DNA of 64,000 nt from Lasioglossum baleicum (GCF_051020765.1 NC_134941.1:7068001-7132000); one strand, 5' to 3'. Positions 1 to 15,200 are shown, numbered from the stretch's first letter. Numbers and translations: made by a program. Notes: generated by a model not told the origin, from the letters alone.

Positions 1-1465
1 ATGACCAAACTAGAAATTATACGAAAATCGTCTGGAAAATAGGAACCGAACATTTGCACCAAAAATACATTAGCTCTGCCAAAATTCTACTCGTCTTCGA
101 AATTTCCATCCTTAAAAAGCTGCAAATAATATATCAAAAGTAATTATTATTTCACATTTTCCCACTTGTTCTTCTTGCAAAATTAATATTTTCCAAGTCA
201 ATCGTAACAAATAGTAAGAATAATATATTTTTAATGCCTTTTCACAGTTTTATATTTTACTTATTCATGTTTATCGTTAAATGCATAACATCCTCAGTCT
301 AGGAATTACTATATTACATACGAATTTTATATTTATTATGTTAAAGATGTTCTGTGGATTAAATCGTGCGAGTCTGTATCTGTAAATTGTGACGTGCACC
401 CTTCAAGCGCCTCGATCAGAAAAGTTTCTTCGTAAACTGTGCTATAGAGGTTAATTAATTTTTTTTTCCTTCCGCGACGCAAACGAGATTAATACCTCGC
501 TAACCCACTTCGCGCAAACATAGATCGATAATGAAACAATGAACTGTGCGATAGGATATATCAAATAGCATTTGGAACGCACATAGACAGATGAGTACAA
601 CCCGTGTAGCTTATTGCGCCGTAGACCACGGTGTTTGATTAATTAAGATTTCTCCGCGCATACCGAGCTCGCGATGTAAGCGTTCCATGATAATCAATGA
701 ACACTAATAATTATAGAAGGTACGTATTCGTCATTAATTGTACCATGCATCCATTAAGGAGCTCAAATTCCATTGCAATCGCACGTGACAAAGACTGGAA
801 TTTCTAGCTCCGAAATGTTCACCACCTAATAAAGAAAGTTCACTGTTGCTGGAAAGTTCCAAATCCATATTTAAACAAGACAGTCACTTGGTTGTCGTAT
901 AATCGAACTTTCCAACTAGAAAAATGTTTACACTTTTACATTTACACTTTTCTATAAAATATTTTATTTTTGCGAATTCGTAATCTCTATGATAAAGTTA
1001 AAGAAAAACTACTTTAACCCAACTATTGTAACCCAAGTTGGATGACAATTAACTAATAAAAGTAACAAGTCGAAAATTTAGTGTTCAGCACTGCACACGA
1101 CTCTCCCCTGTATGCGAACAGGATTTCTATGAAAAGAGAACTCGAGACGGGATGATTATAAAATTTTACAAGGCCTATAAATATCATGGTTCGCCCCTGT
1201 TTAATATTTCCACATTAGGGCTCCAATGCTCTGAAGTCTGTGGCGCAATTGGGTCATTAACGTATCCATCAATATTTTTGTAGCATAAGCAATATCAAGA
1301 AAATATTAATTCTGGTACAAGTGTTATTGCCACAAACAAGTGATCTTGTTATGCAGAATAAAAATTTTTACATCGATTGTGAGAAACAGGAACCAAAAAA
1401 ATCTCCTAATTCGTCTATTAGAGCGACACTATCAATACGCTACATCAATTGTAAGAGACAATTTA

Positions 1466-1763
1466 AAAAATGCACTAAAAAGCATGAAACAATTTCCATT
1501 TAATTTATGTGAATACACACGAACTTAAATAGAATACAATCTTTTCGGAATACGGTGGACTTGGAAATCAGTAGGTGGGAAGAGAAGATACATTAATATG
1601 TGAAAGCATGTAGAAGAATTTAAGGATTTTCGTGATTTCCAGTGTCGAAAATTTTCAATTTTGCGCCGCCTCCGAAAAGATTGTAGTGTATTTAAGTTTG
1701 TGTGTATTCACATAAATTAAATGGAAATTATTTCATACTTTTTAGTGCGTTTTTCCGAAGTCG
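1466..1763. repeat. Inverted repeat, arms about 90 bp, hairpin-forming
   Basis: The arm at about 1466-1556 (ending ACAATCTTTTCGGA) is complemented by 1668-1763, with a roughly 110-bp spacer. Most of the 90 positions match, for example CATTTAATTTATGTGAATAC in one arm and its complement in the other. Probably a foldback MITE or a pair of TIRs of a small element. Confidence 0.7.
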
Positions 1764-2750
1764 GTTTAATTTTTTTTATAAAATTGTTTTATTTCACACT
1801 TTTTAGTGGAACGAGCAGAATTTGCAGAACACCGTAGGTTTTTCGGTCTTATTGGTTATTTGCAATAAAAACCGCAAAGAATGAAAAAATGCAAAATTTG
1901 TTTTCAAAGGACCAATCGGGAGACATACCCTATAAAATGCAGAAGGTTTCTTCCTGATTCGTCCATCCATCTCGGCGTAATCGGTGAACATACATAGAAA
2001 AAAAAAGCGAAAAAGAAAAGAAAGGCACATACAGATCGAATTGAGTAACCACCTCCTCCTTTTTCGAAGTCGGTTAATAACCAAATAGAATTGCACCTGC
2101 TGATTTTCTTCGTAAATGCACGAATCCTTAATCTACTCATAATTTTCAAAATAGAAGGCCCCTTTTAAAGAACGTAACTAGGACCTGCACCTCCTGCCGA
2201 AGATAATTTCCACGTCCTGATACTGTCCAAGTTTGCAAATGGTCAGTTTCGAAATTATGATAATCGTTTCCTCTTTACTCCTCATCTGCGCCGCGTGTCG
2301 CGCGTCGAGCACACAGCAAAAACGACGACACGCAAAAATCTTGTCAATCCTTTCACAAAGTTGCTCCGACAAGGCAAGCAAGGCGTTTTATCATCATCCA
2401 ACAAAGGCTCTTTTCGTCCAGCGGCAGATACTTTGATCGCTTCAGTTTTAGCCGGACACGAGCAGGCCGGAATAAAGAGAAAAGACGCGACTACCGGTGT
2501 ACCGGGGAGAACAAGTGACTAGCTACTTAATCCGTTACACAGCTTAATCCCCTTTAATTAAATGCTCCTTCGATCATCCTTGGGCTCCATTCTGGCCGAA
2601 ACGGCGCGCGCCTAAAGATCGCGAACACTTTTACGAATGAACTCGAATGATCTCGTTCGCGAATCAATGTTTAAACGCTGCTGCGTATCCTGTTGTTTCT
2701 TGATCATTTATTTAAACTCACCTGACTGTTGAGTTCGATTGCATCTTATA

Positions 2751-2888
2751 AATATTCCACGTAAGTTTGTTTATTTAGTGAACAATTCTTTAATCTATTG
2801 CTAATACTATGCAGTAAAATATTCCACGTAAGATTGTTTATTTAGTGTGAACGATTCTTCAATCTGTTGCTAATACTGTGCAGTAAAA
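2751..2888. repeat. Two-copy tandem duplication, unit about 67-70 bp
   Basis: Copies begin AATATTCCACGTAAG at 2751 and 2818 and both end GCAGTAAAA. They differ by several substitutions and a 2-bp insertion (TTTAGTG versus TTTAGTGTG), so the duplication is not recent. Confidence 0.8.
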
Positions 2889-3071
2889 CATTCGAAATTG
2901 TTTTTATCGATACTAGATTATGCATATATGAATTTTGATGGCTATTTAGTGTGTTCTCTTTACTTCTCGTTATTTATCGTATGTTTCATACGATGAAAAC
3001 ACTTTCACATTTACTTATATCCGTCAGTTTCGCAAATTTGTTGTAACATTATTTTAGGAGCTATCACTTAC

Positions 3072-3204
3072 CGCAGCCAATGTCGTTTCGAAATCGGAGT
3101 GAGACAGCAAATCGCATCATACTGATCAGCAATCCAGACGATCATTATGATGTAGAAGGCAGTCGTATTGTCGTTGAAGAACTCCGACATGATCGCCTCC
3201 ATTC
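3072..3204 (-). CDS. TMEM259: Membralin exon 9 (133 bp)
   Basis: Encodes GMEAIMSEFFND, a membrane segment (TTAFYIIMIVWIADQYDA) and ICCLTPISKRHWLR. The acceptor is TTACAG and the donor GTAAGT. It lies 19.6 kb downstream of exon 8. It ends with two bases of an Arg codon, so at least one more exon must lie left of position 1. Confidence 0.94.
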
Positions 3205-6200
3205 CTGTAACAGAAAATTAATTCTGCTATAGTAAAGACTAATTTTGTGAGAAGCTAATTCGATACTACTGTTCGAATTAGTGTCGCTGGATCAGGAGAA
3301 TCGATTCTAATCGATGGGAAAAGGTTACCCCTCTCTCCCATCGTACCGGATTAGTCACGTGACCGGGCCGTGACGGAAGCGTGGGGGAACAGCGTCGTAG
3401 AAGGGGAAAATTATACCACTGGTTCGAATCGATGTTACTGATTAATCATTATTTTTTGTAATTTGTCGAACAAATCTGTAAACTCCTGATGAACGAAGTA
3501 ATACTGGGATATGTGTTCAGTTCATCATCTGATAGAAGAATTTCAGTCTTTTCTGGTGCTCGCGGATTATGAATTCCCTCAGTCGTAATCGAAAATTTAT
3601 ACACGCCGAGAACCGATCCCGTAGGCGCAGAACATGAGGCAGGATTAATCACTCTAAGAACACGCTTTTACGCTCGCGCGTCCGAAGATTTGCATGCGTG
3701 AATTTTACACGCGTTCCTGTTTCTATACACGACGGTAATGCCGCACACAGACTTCGTTACAAACGTCAAAACAGTGCGTGCATAGAGCAAACTATGTTCC
3801 AGACACCGGATACTGTCGATTGTTAATATTGACTTTGCTGTAACCTTGAAATACACGGAATTGTTGGGGTATTTGCGAACTCAGTTCATAGTACAAACAA
3901 TGGACAACTTTTTAAGAAATTTTCGAAACGATCGCATTAATTTTGAACCAGAAAAGTCACTTCATTATTACAGTAATGTCTCGGTATACGTGAAAACTTC
4001 GAGGCCGAAATGTCACTTTGATATTTCATTAAAACTTTATTGCTTTTAACGATTTCTTTGCGACACCTTTACTAACATATTCGTGACAATTTTCTGACCA
4101 ATCAGTAGAGTTGGCAGCATACGATGAAGTGTTAAACAATGTTTGCCAGCTTCGTTCTTTTCGTTTCGGTAGCTGCTAAATAACTAATAAATTCCGCAAG
4201 ATCAACGTATACAACAGACATATCGAGGTTCATATTTTACACAAAAATCGTTACTCCAAATCTCGTCCAATTTGTGCAGTTCCTTGCAGGTTACTCTGGC
4301 ATAAACGTGTCATGTATGCAAGAATACTATGAATCTTGTATATACACATATATTATATGGGCATATGCGAACGTGCGCTATGTATGTTATATACACATAC
4401 GCGCATCGAGCCAAGCACATATGCTTAGAGACATGGTGTGGCACCTAAAGCCTTGCATGCATATATTCTCTGTTATGCGATAGAAATTGTAAACCGAATT
4501 AGACTGACGTGCAATCATCTGTCTTGAAGCAAGCGTGAAACAGCTGTTTACAAAACACCGTAGATGTAGTCGTTACGCGTTACATAATCACAGACGTGCA
4601 ATTCCACAAAATATAGCCACGAAATTTACATTATTTAATTATTTTATTAATTACCATTTTGTTCAAATTCAATTTCCCAAAGTTGGCAACTGTGGTTGAC
4701 GTAACATGAGACTGTCAGGGAGACATCCTGAATTTTGCAGATGCGAAGAATGATAATATAGAATATAGAACAATAATATAGATACAATCTATATAAATAT
4801 AATATAGAATAATAATATAACTATAATAATATGAATATAATAATATAGAATATAATGATTATATAAATTTAATATTAATAAACATGAAATATACATATAA
4901 TATGTAAGGTCATTGTAAAAATTTGGTTTTTCGCTTAATAATAGTTCTAAGGAAGTCACAAATAATATAATTGAATTCTCAAATATTTTACGAAATTTTT
5001 TTCTCGTTCCATGAATGCACGAAATTCGCAATCTACGGATTAATTATAAAAGAAACAGACCGTGTTTGACAGAAGTTCCGTTCTCCAAAAATATTAATCT
5101 CCGTCGCGAACCCGCACAAAAACGCAATTTCGCATGTCTTAATTAGAACAGCTCGAAAATCTCTTTGCCGAGGGATTTCGCAAGACCATCTCATTATCAC
5201 GACTTGACATTGCGGCGCGCGCAAAAAAAACCGGGATTATTAATTCGCACCTAACGAACGGGGAAAAAATACAGAAAAAGGGAGGGGGATGGGGGCACAG
5301 AAAATTGTTCAGCCAGAGAGAGAGAGAGGAAAAGCTTTGTTTGAGGTTTAAAAATAACGAAACAACTCACGGGGATCGATACACGCAATCGTCTGCCATC
5401 AAACCCGCCGGCTTGTCCTATTAATCGAATACTTTCCGCACAATTAAAAGTTCGTGGTACAGTGTGCAAGACCTCGCCCCATGTAAATTTAATACCGGTC
5501 CCACCGGCCATTATACTGTTAAAACGATACATTCAGCGCATTCCGCCGGCGGTTTTTATTGTTCCGCAGGCGTTGAACGTTAAATCTCACTTATCGGGTG
5601 AAACATCGTCCAAGTTATTTCACTTGAAACGATTCTACGTCAAACTAGCTGCGAACGAGAATTTAGGAAGCGGACGATGATGAACTGGCCGGGATTATGG
5701 TCCTGTCCACTTTGAAACAATTAGTACAGTATCAAGAGAATCGTTGGGGGGAGGACACTCCGAAATGTTGAAAATGTTTCATTTTTGAAATTGTATCTAA
5801 AATTTACCAGACTGCAATTATTAATAATTAGAAAATTTTATTTCATTTTTTTAAGGACAATTTCATGAGTACAGATCTTTCTACAAAATACAAATTTTCT
5901 ATATCAGTTTGTAGAAACGCATGAACAATTTGGTTCTTTAAGATGTGCAAAATAAAGTGATTTTATGCATTTATGGCAAAAGTGAGTAAGTGGAATAGAA
6001 CATGATAAATATATAAGAATAAGTTAAACCTACTGTTACATATGATTTCCAACAATTGCAACAAAAATCAAAATTTACTTTATTCCTGTTCATTGCAAAG
6101 AAGTTGGAAAATTTTTATTTTGTATAATGATCTATCTGCAACATTGAATCATGCCTAAACTATTTTCCTGCAATATATTCCTGAAGGTTACAATGCCATT

Positions 6201-9200
6201 TGTTTAATTTGATGCGAGGGCAACGTTAAATAACTTCAGAAAAATGTGATTTGGAATGTGTACAGGGACCAACTCATTATTACAGTCAACAGATCTAATC
6301 TATTAGAAGAATAGGTATAAAACCGAGTCATATGTTCGCTGGTGCGTTGCCTAATGAATTGTAACGATATGAAACCCCCTAGGGGACCAGTCGGAAATAA
6401 TAAGAGTATCCTAGGGCGTGTCGTAGCCTAGTCACGAAAGTGCAAAGCGAGATAGTTGAAACAGGTCGTAGGGTGATTAATAAAAGTGTTGAATAGTCTC
6501 CGTTAGATATCCGGGGTGAGCAGACATGTTGTATAGTGTAAACACTACGTCACGAAGGGACTATACATATATCATATGTACAGTAATAATGTGTGGAAAG
6601 AAATGTGCACGATATTCTTCAAGTTACTCTGGAGAAAGGACTCGATCATCAAGAATTATAACATAATATGGGATTAGATATAATTTAATGACAAAACATC
6701 AGTTATATTTTGTTTGTAACTAGCTTTTTTATCAAACTGACGGTTCGGATTAAACTAGTAAATATACGTCGAATTGTGTCGTGTTTGGCAGAGAAAAGTG
6801 TCACGAATAAGTGACACAGGAAAGTGTCACGAATACGTTGGTAAAAGTTTCATGAAGAAATCATTAGAAACAAAGAAGTTTTGAACAAAAATAGATCACT
6901 GTGTTTCTAAACAGAACTGGTAGACCTGTCAATATCAAACTGTCTGACTTGTTAGGTGCAGAAGCGAATTGTCTTCAATTTGAAACAATGGAGATTTTAC
7001 TGAAAGACAATGTTGTTATTGGATCATTATACTACACCTACTGATACTGACCCTTTGCTGAAGAAATAGTGTCTGTACACGACATATATATATATATAAG
7101 GTGGAGTGGGGTAAGTCCGTCCTATTTTTTGCAAAGTTGTACTTTAAACTGATGTATTTTCAGTGTGGTATGTAAAAACTTAATGTTCTTGGTATCAAAC
7201 TCTTGCCACATTTATTACTGATGAATTAGTATTATGTAGGATTCTAATTTTGCTTGAATATTATCATTTTGATAGGATATTGTACAAAGTGTCAACTAGG
7301 ACGCACTTGCCCCGAAAACGGGGCAAGAAAAGAATGATTAACAAGCCTACTATAAAATGCTTCTTATTGCATTAGATTATATTGTTCAGTTTCATAGTTA
7401 TCCATTTTTAAACAAACAAGTACTTTTATGCTGAAATATGAAAGGGGATACAGTGATATTAAAAGAAAGTTTAAAAATGCTTTCGAACCTTGTTTCAAGA
7501 GCTACGGGGCAAGAAAAGAATTATTAACAAGCCTGCTACAAAATGCATTTTATTGCATTAAACATATTGTTCAGTTTTATAGTTACCCAATTTTAAAAAA
7601 TACAAAAGTTATACGTGTACCTCGCACGTGACTGTTTGGCATTGGTTGAATTTAAGCGAGGAAAACACCTTTATTCTTGGGCAACATCTATGTAGAATAG
7701 TTCATACTAACTTATACTACATTAATAAATACAAGCTAGAGAAATTTCGTTCATATTGTAATAAAAATAACCAATTAAAGGACTTGCCCCGTAGACGGAC
7801 TTACCTCACTCCACTTTATTTATATACCAAATATTTAGCAAAAATTTAAAGATGCTCTATCTCTTTGTCCGATAGTGTAGGAAACGAGCATAGGTGCCAA
7901 TACGTCGAGCAAGAGGAAGGACGACGTTAGTGTACGATGGTGGCTCGCGACGACCAGAATGAATAGTTTGTGGAGCGAGGGCGTGACCTCGGATAATTAG
8001 TTTCTTGATCGGACAGAGTGCGACGAAACAAGAAGAAGCCAACGCTGGGGGAATGCTGATGAGTGTCCTCCCAGCGGTTTACATCCCAAATGTACGCGAC
8101 ACGGGAATGGTACAAATCGACCGGCACGCAAACTGTCACACTCCTCCCTAGTGAAAATAGCTGGGTGAAGAATTACTGGCCAGAACAGTCTGGTTAGTTA
8201 ATTACATTGGTCCATGGACAGATGGGTAACTTGGAGAATGAAAGTGTCGACGGAATAAGTAACGCAAGCTCCGCTTGTTGTCTGTTTTGCTCGGAACTAT
8301 CAGGGCTACCACGTTCCTACCTAACCCGTGAAGATAAAGTGAACGCTGATACGAAAAGTACGGCAGAAACACGAAACGATATAAAAGGGATGAGGGTACT
8401 ATTAGCCAAGATTTAACCTCTACCATCTGGCCCATTTGTTTCCACGTCCTTGCAAACCGATGAATTCTATTAGCTCATTTCACCCTAAATTCATCACTTT
8501 TTGCTGGTAATCAGGAATTTTGTTCGCACCACACGGAATCAAAGACCACTTCACAGACGAAGAGTAATATGGCTGTACTTCATTCGAATCTTTAACCTTT
8601 ATTTCAGTACCATTGTAATCATTGTAAAATACTGATATAGAGAACGTCCCGAAAACGACGTTCAACCTTGAAAGGGACGGTTCCTCAGGTTATTTGAAGT
8701 GGCATTCTCATTTCCAAAAAATGTCCGCCTCGGCTTTGTTAAGGAGTTATTAATGAAACACCACGGACCAATCAGAGCGCGGCCACGACGCGCGATGGTG
8801 GTAAATTCCATTAAACGTAGCGTTGGAGTTGTGTCGCAATGCAGCAATGAACAAGGTACAGAAATTTCTGCTATTTATTATACAATATTTATATAATTTA
8901 TGCGCCTTATGTGAATACTCAGAAAAGGAGAAAACGAAAATATCCGGTAATTATGGTTTTACTTTTAACGCCAAAAATCAAAAAATTTGTTTAGTAAATA
9001 ATAAATAATTGTAGTTGCAGAAATCTCATTTCATTGGCTGGAACTGAATTTATTAAATAGTTCTTTGAAACTAATTTCTCTAAATTATTCACTAATTGTC
9101 CACCATAATAGATGTATTGCAGTGCAGAGTGTTCATATATTTTCAATAGAAATGTATTCTCCCGATGGAGCGTTCCAATAAATTCGTGCTAAAATTGCAC

Positions 9201-12200
9201 GAAATTTTATTAGAACTGCTATTTCGTTTCGTTTCGTTCGGTAATACATATTATAACTGCATAAACATTCATGGTTTCCTCATTATTATTTGACTTGCGT
9301 TGAAATTAATCGAGTCACTTAGGAGAATTGTGTCACGGAACGGTGTTTCACGCGATAATCCATCGAGAATACTGCGCTTTATTCGATTTTCTGGTCGTTT
9401 GAGGCGGTTTCAGTTTAAACTGTTTAGGTGACGTGATCTACGCGTATGCGTGTGTGTGTGTGCACCCTGAAACGAGGAGTATACGTGTATACAACGATAT
9501 TTGTACTCTTGCAAATGCATCGGGTTTACGATCATATTTATTGACTCCAAGACGGCGGGAAGAAAAATGGCGTTTACATACGACGCACCATTTAATTTTC
9601 TTTTAGTCCGCTTCATTCTTTTATATACGCTGGGGATTACAACAAATATACCAGTACTCGAACGAAGAATAAACAAACTTGTCCGAAAAGTATTCTAAAT
9701 AATTAATTTCTCGTTTACCTCCAGCATTCAATTATAAAAATTGTTGTCTAAATAAATGGTTCTGAGGTTTGCAGTGTTTTGTGTATTGTCTATTAATTTT
9801 TGTCATAAATGCATAAAATCCACAGTGAACGAATCAAATACAACGTAGTAAAAATATCAGAAATATTAAAGAGTTTGGTTACAGTATTCAAAACTCAGTA
9901 AAATTATTAAGGGAAGATACAGCTTCTGCTTCTTTCAATTGAAGCACAAAACGTTTTTCCAGTTTGACAATGCATTGAAATAAGTTTATGAAATCGAATA
10001 AGGTGAGGATAATTTCCTAAAAAATGAAGTACGAAAGTGGAAGTAAAATAGAAGATGTTAATACAGGTTCAGGAGGGAGGGACCGTTTCGCGCGGTTACG
10101 GATAGAGTCGAGGGATAGTGTGTTCGCATAAATGTATTCCTGAAATATCGATTCTTTTTTGCACAGGTGAACGTAACCCGTTAAGGTCGGCGGTACTGTC
10201 TATATTTTTCGCATAAAAGTCGGGAAATTCTCCGTCCACGGATTCCAAGCTATACGTTCGTCGTCGTCTCCCGAAACACCGAGAAATTTTTCTCAAGTAA
10301 CGAGGATCCTCTTGATCGGTTTTTTCGTGACGGAAAAATGCTAGCGACATAAATTGGAACGTTCCCCGTGCAATTTCAGCGGCGCGCAAGATTATCGAGC
10401 GTTCGTCGTAGTTGCTCGAGGAATTTTAACGTCTTTATAAAAGTCAAGAGGAAGAGGAAAATGTCGTGGCACACTCGGTCAGGGCCTTCTCGCTACTATG
10501 CCGGGGGGCTTACCCGAAGGCTGAGGTAATGTCCGGCTAGTATGCATTTAAATGAGTGCATTATCCGTGCATTATCCGGCGTTAAGATCATTTCGGGCGT
10601 AGGCCCGTTTTCCGAACTGATTCATGCGTCTACAAGTTGTTACCGAAACCATGATATTTGCGACGTTAGATCCCCCAAAATTGTCCTCCACCTTTCTCCT
10701 GTTGATCCTATAGTTGAGGGCTTCTCTAGGTGTTCATGGAAATTCATATTTCCATGGTAGGGGAAATGTGCTGTGAAAGGGGCCATTTTGCTTGACGTAC
10801 GTTTCTAATAATACATAGCATTATTATAAATAAAAATTGCATTAATTTCAACATGCAGAAACTGCATAGATATGTGTATCCGTTGCATTAATAATTTTAA
10901 TAACTCCGGAACTTACAAATGCATCAAATCCGCTTTTCAATGATGAAAAGAATATTGCAGTTTACGAAATACAAAAGTGACGCTCGTTTTGTCCGAAAAC
11001 GTTTTCACCAAAATTTATTTTTCATCTATGAATTCTTCATTTTTAATACCCCTAACTAGGGATGGGATCAAGATCAATATACAGTTATTCGGAAAAATAT
11101 CGTACTATACGATTTGAACTTTTATGGGAAGCTACAGCAAATTAGTTTACTACAGGATGTGAAAAGAAATTTTTTCAAAAATAACAACTGATCGGAATTG
11201 TAGAAAAAATACTAAAAGTTTCATTTTACAACTTCTTTATGTGAGCCTATATTGAAAATTTAACAAACACGTTTTGTAGATCTGTGTCAATTGAACGTAT
11301 TCTGAAAATTTCGTCAATATCGGACGACGTTGCAATAAGCTACAAACGTTTAAAGATGGTAAAAATTGCAGATTTTCACGATTTTTGGCCTATGTCTAAG
11401 AATTCTTACGTCTTTCAATGGCTGTCGTTTTTTCCTGCATCAACCGATTTGGACGAAATTTTCAGACCATGTTCAATTGACACAGATCTACAAAACGTAT
11501 TTGTTAGTATTTTTTCTACAATTCCGATCAGTTGCTACTTTTTGAAAAAAAATTTTTTCTCATTCTGTAGTAAACAAATTGCTCTAGCTCCCCAAAAAAG
11601 TTCAAATTGTATAGTACAATATTAAAAAAGTTATAGTCTTTTTTAGAGCGTCCGAATATTTTTCCGAGAATCCGAATCAATTTCAATAACCAAGTTTCAT
11701 TTCATGGGTGTTCGATTACTACTTAAAAGCAATGTTTCAATGATTATATTTGAAAAGTATTCATTTTAAACAAACTGATATCGCACCTCGGAATGAGTAC
11801 TTACAAGTTTCGAAAAGATACTTATAAGTACTTCGATAGGAATCGAATCTTTTACAAGTAGTACCCGAATCTTGGAAATCAGATCTGCAGAGTGGGGTTT
11901 TAAGCATTTTATTTATTAAATTCGTAACTATTATATTTAAGAATAGTATTTCATTTACAATAAATGGTGGTAGCCTATTTCTTTTTTTATCCATGATATT
12001 TCGTGCTTTTGCATTAAAGGACAGCATAATTGACTTTAAAAGTAAAAAAAATAATCATTAAGAAAATCAGAGAATTCCTAGTAAGTACGACATTCATGAA
12101 AGTTTCGAATCTGTTCGACTAAGATTCGAGTATACCTGCAAATATTATTTCCATTTACTAAAGTACTTGTAAAAGGTTCGAAACTATCTGGCATAGGTTC

Positions 12201-15200
12201 GACTATACTTAGGAGTAGGTACTATTTATATTTTTCGAAGTACTTCTAGAGAGTTGGAATTCAATCAATCAAAGTTCGAACCTGTTTCTGAGGTACTTGA
12301 TCACATCCTTACCACTAACACACTGTTGTTTTCATCATCCTTCTGCCAAATTGTTAGTCGTAGACCGTATAATAATATCTATCAGGTGTATACTAAAATT
12401 TTAGTCTTTTTCCATTTTTATCGGTACGACAACAAACGAAACAAACAAACAAACAAAATAAAATTCAAGAGAAGACTAATAAGAAATGACACGTTACTGC
12501 AACCTTGCAATAAATATAAAAAATCCTCGGGTTAAAATTGTCTTACGTAACGCACAACCGCGATAAGGCGTCGATCCAGCTGAATCGAGCCACGCTATCG
12601 ATCCAGATTTTATGAAATCTTGCAGAAAATTAATCCCTCGACCTCGTATCACCAATTTGTACTTTAGACTCGTGGCAGACAATTCTCGGAATTGCGCGTT
12701 GTCGTTTTACTCGGTTTCGCTTGCGCAACCCAGCCGATTTACAGGCAGGATGCCTCGAAGCGAGATTTTGAAAAAGTCAATCGTTAACCCACATCGGGTT
12801 CATTGACTCCCGAGTAAAAGTTATCTGGACTCTCGCTGGCGGAGGTCATTGAACCGAGCGTACGGTAATGGCAATGATTTCTGCGATGACGAAAACTGAT
12901 AAGTTCAGCTTTCAAGTGTAGATAGCGATTTCTGTGGTTCGAAGGAGATTTCTGCACTTAATAAGATGGCTGTCGATAAACTAGAGTGAGGAACTATCGT
13001 AGATTCCACATCTAGCACACGCTGTTGTTGCACAATCAACATTATCTTATTTTGCAGCGCGAGAGCGTGGCAATCTTTCGTTAATGAAACAATTGTACCT
13101 TGGAAAAATGTACGGTGGACTCTAACCTGGGAATTTATACTTCGATACTGGAGACTATTATCGTTAGGTACAACAAAAACAGTCGATTTCCTTCGTCAAT
13201 TACGAGATAGAAGTGTTAATTTCGTTCTTCTTCTACTAACTTTCGCGTTCCAACTATTCCCAACAATGCACAGTGATCGATTCCTCGATCCTAGGTGGAC
13301 AAAATTCAAATTTTTGTGTTCTCTTGTAGTAATAACGCTTTATTTCTCAGAAATCATGACAAGTGTATAAAAACTACATGAACTGAAACGAATTATATCA
13401 TTTCTTTAAAATGGGGACAAATATAACAATTAATTGTAACGTTTGTGAAAATAACATAAATTAAATATTTTATAGTTTTTGTTTAAATACGTGAATAAAC
13501 AATACACAAAATGGAAAGAATTAATCTTAACTCATATTTAAAAATTAAATAGAGTTCTACAAAAATATAATACAAAATTACAAAATTATAACAAGGAATG
13601 TGCATGACAAAAAGGTATAGATATTCTAAATTATTATAAATTATAATTGTCATATGTCATTCTCGCAGTCTGAAGTGCATATTCTGTAAACTTTCTATCG
13701 TCAATTTCAATACCACATGAAATAGTGGCATACTCCATGTCTTTTCTAAAAAATGATATAAATGACTAACGGGCCAAAACGGGTGAACGATATTTAGTAT
13801 CATTGTTTTGAAATAAGTATTCTTCAAAACTATCAAAGAACCAAGTCCGGCCGAGTCCGGCAAAAGAAGTTATACAATCTGACCTCTTCTTAAATAATAT
13901 TATTAGTTAACCTGTTGTATATGAGATTTACACGGCAAAATAAAATTATACCGATATGTAAAAATGAAATACTTACCTTCGCTTACACGCTCCATTTTTT
14001 AGATAATAATTTAAACAACAAACAAACACGTTATACGATGAAGAAGAATTAGCTTATTTATAGTATTTCGCACAGGCAAAACTTTAGCACCGTATTATCG
14101 TCGTAATAACCACGTGCAATCGAAATATTACGCTATATATCGAATGAATTAATGTTCGTGAACAAAATAGAACGGCAGCGAAGATATCTGAAGTTGATCA
14201 AATTTACCATTTTGTCCACCTAGAATCGAGGAATCGATCACTGTGCAATGTCCAGGGGAACAGGAATAATTTTATATTTACTTTATTTTCTCTGGTTCTC
14301 TGCAAATTCCCACGATTTCGGATAGTAACAGCCAAGATGTAGGAATCTCTGACGATTCTACAAGCAAGCTGCGAGGCATACCGATAAAGTGAGGAATCTC
14401 GAAGTTTGCCGAAATCGATGTTCACGCATGATTGATCGGCATCACCGTTTCGTGCGCGTAGGTGCAAGACGGTGTAAAACGGATGCGCCGTGCACAAATA
14501 CGTGCACGTCGCACACGCCGGCAACTGTACATCTATCTTGTCAATCACGACTGCGAATTAGTTTTGATGGTGCCGGGTTCTCGTGAAACCAACGTGGCGG
14601 AAATTATAATTATGCGATGGTTACAGGCCGCGCCAAATCTAGGTGACGCCCACGAACCCGATCCTTTCGGCTAGGATAGCTTAAGCTTCGGCACAGATTA
14701 AACACTGTGCGAACACGAACATTATACCAGCAAAATCATTGTTAAAAGCAGTGTCCATCGTAGTTTTCAATACGCAATTTATCTGACAGTTACGTCAGAG
14801 TTGCGTCATACATATTTGATAAAAATTTTCATTCCGATTTAAAAATGTATATGTATGTGTATTCGTAAACGTATATCAAACGTTTTATTTATCTATCTCT
14901 ATTAATTCACCCTTTTTTGGTTCCAATATACCCAGTGCAGTCTTTATTTATTTTCATTAATACTATCGCTTCAACTAGTTCGTGAGTGTTTCTCAACGCA
15001 ACAAGTACAACCTACGAAAAATATGAATGAATAAACAATTCGGGAGCATAGAATACTTCTGTATAGAAAGGATCGCTTTGTATAAAATCGAATTGTAATA
15101 ATCACTGAAGCGTGTACAATTGGAAAGAATTCTGGTAAACTGTCCGGCCATTGCATACCGTTTCTACTTATTCATGAGCATGAATGCATGATGCACAGTT

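Larger units (their letters stand above)
1..3071. other. Membralin intron 9 (partial), non-coding
   Basis: Sequence between exon 9 and the unseen next membralin exon. It holds an inverted repeat (1466-1763), two direct copies of a TTTTCGAAGTCGGTT-type motif (about 1750 and 2055) and a 67-bp tandem duplication (2751-2888). Short open frames here have no family features. No membralin exon encoding the FFYLYHF-type continuation was found. Confidence 0.6.

Noticed and set aside
10096..10389. 97-codon minus-strand frame in a GC-richer island
   Set aside because: No similarity to a known family, no conserved neighbours and no splice context. Cannot be called coding.
11284..11625. 113-codon plus-strand frame
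   Set aside because: Lies inside the palindromic MITE; its sequence is explained by the inverted repeat.
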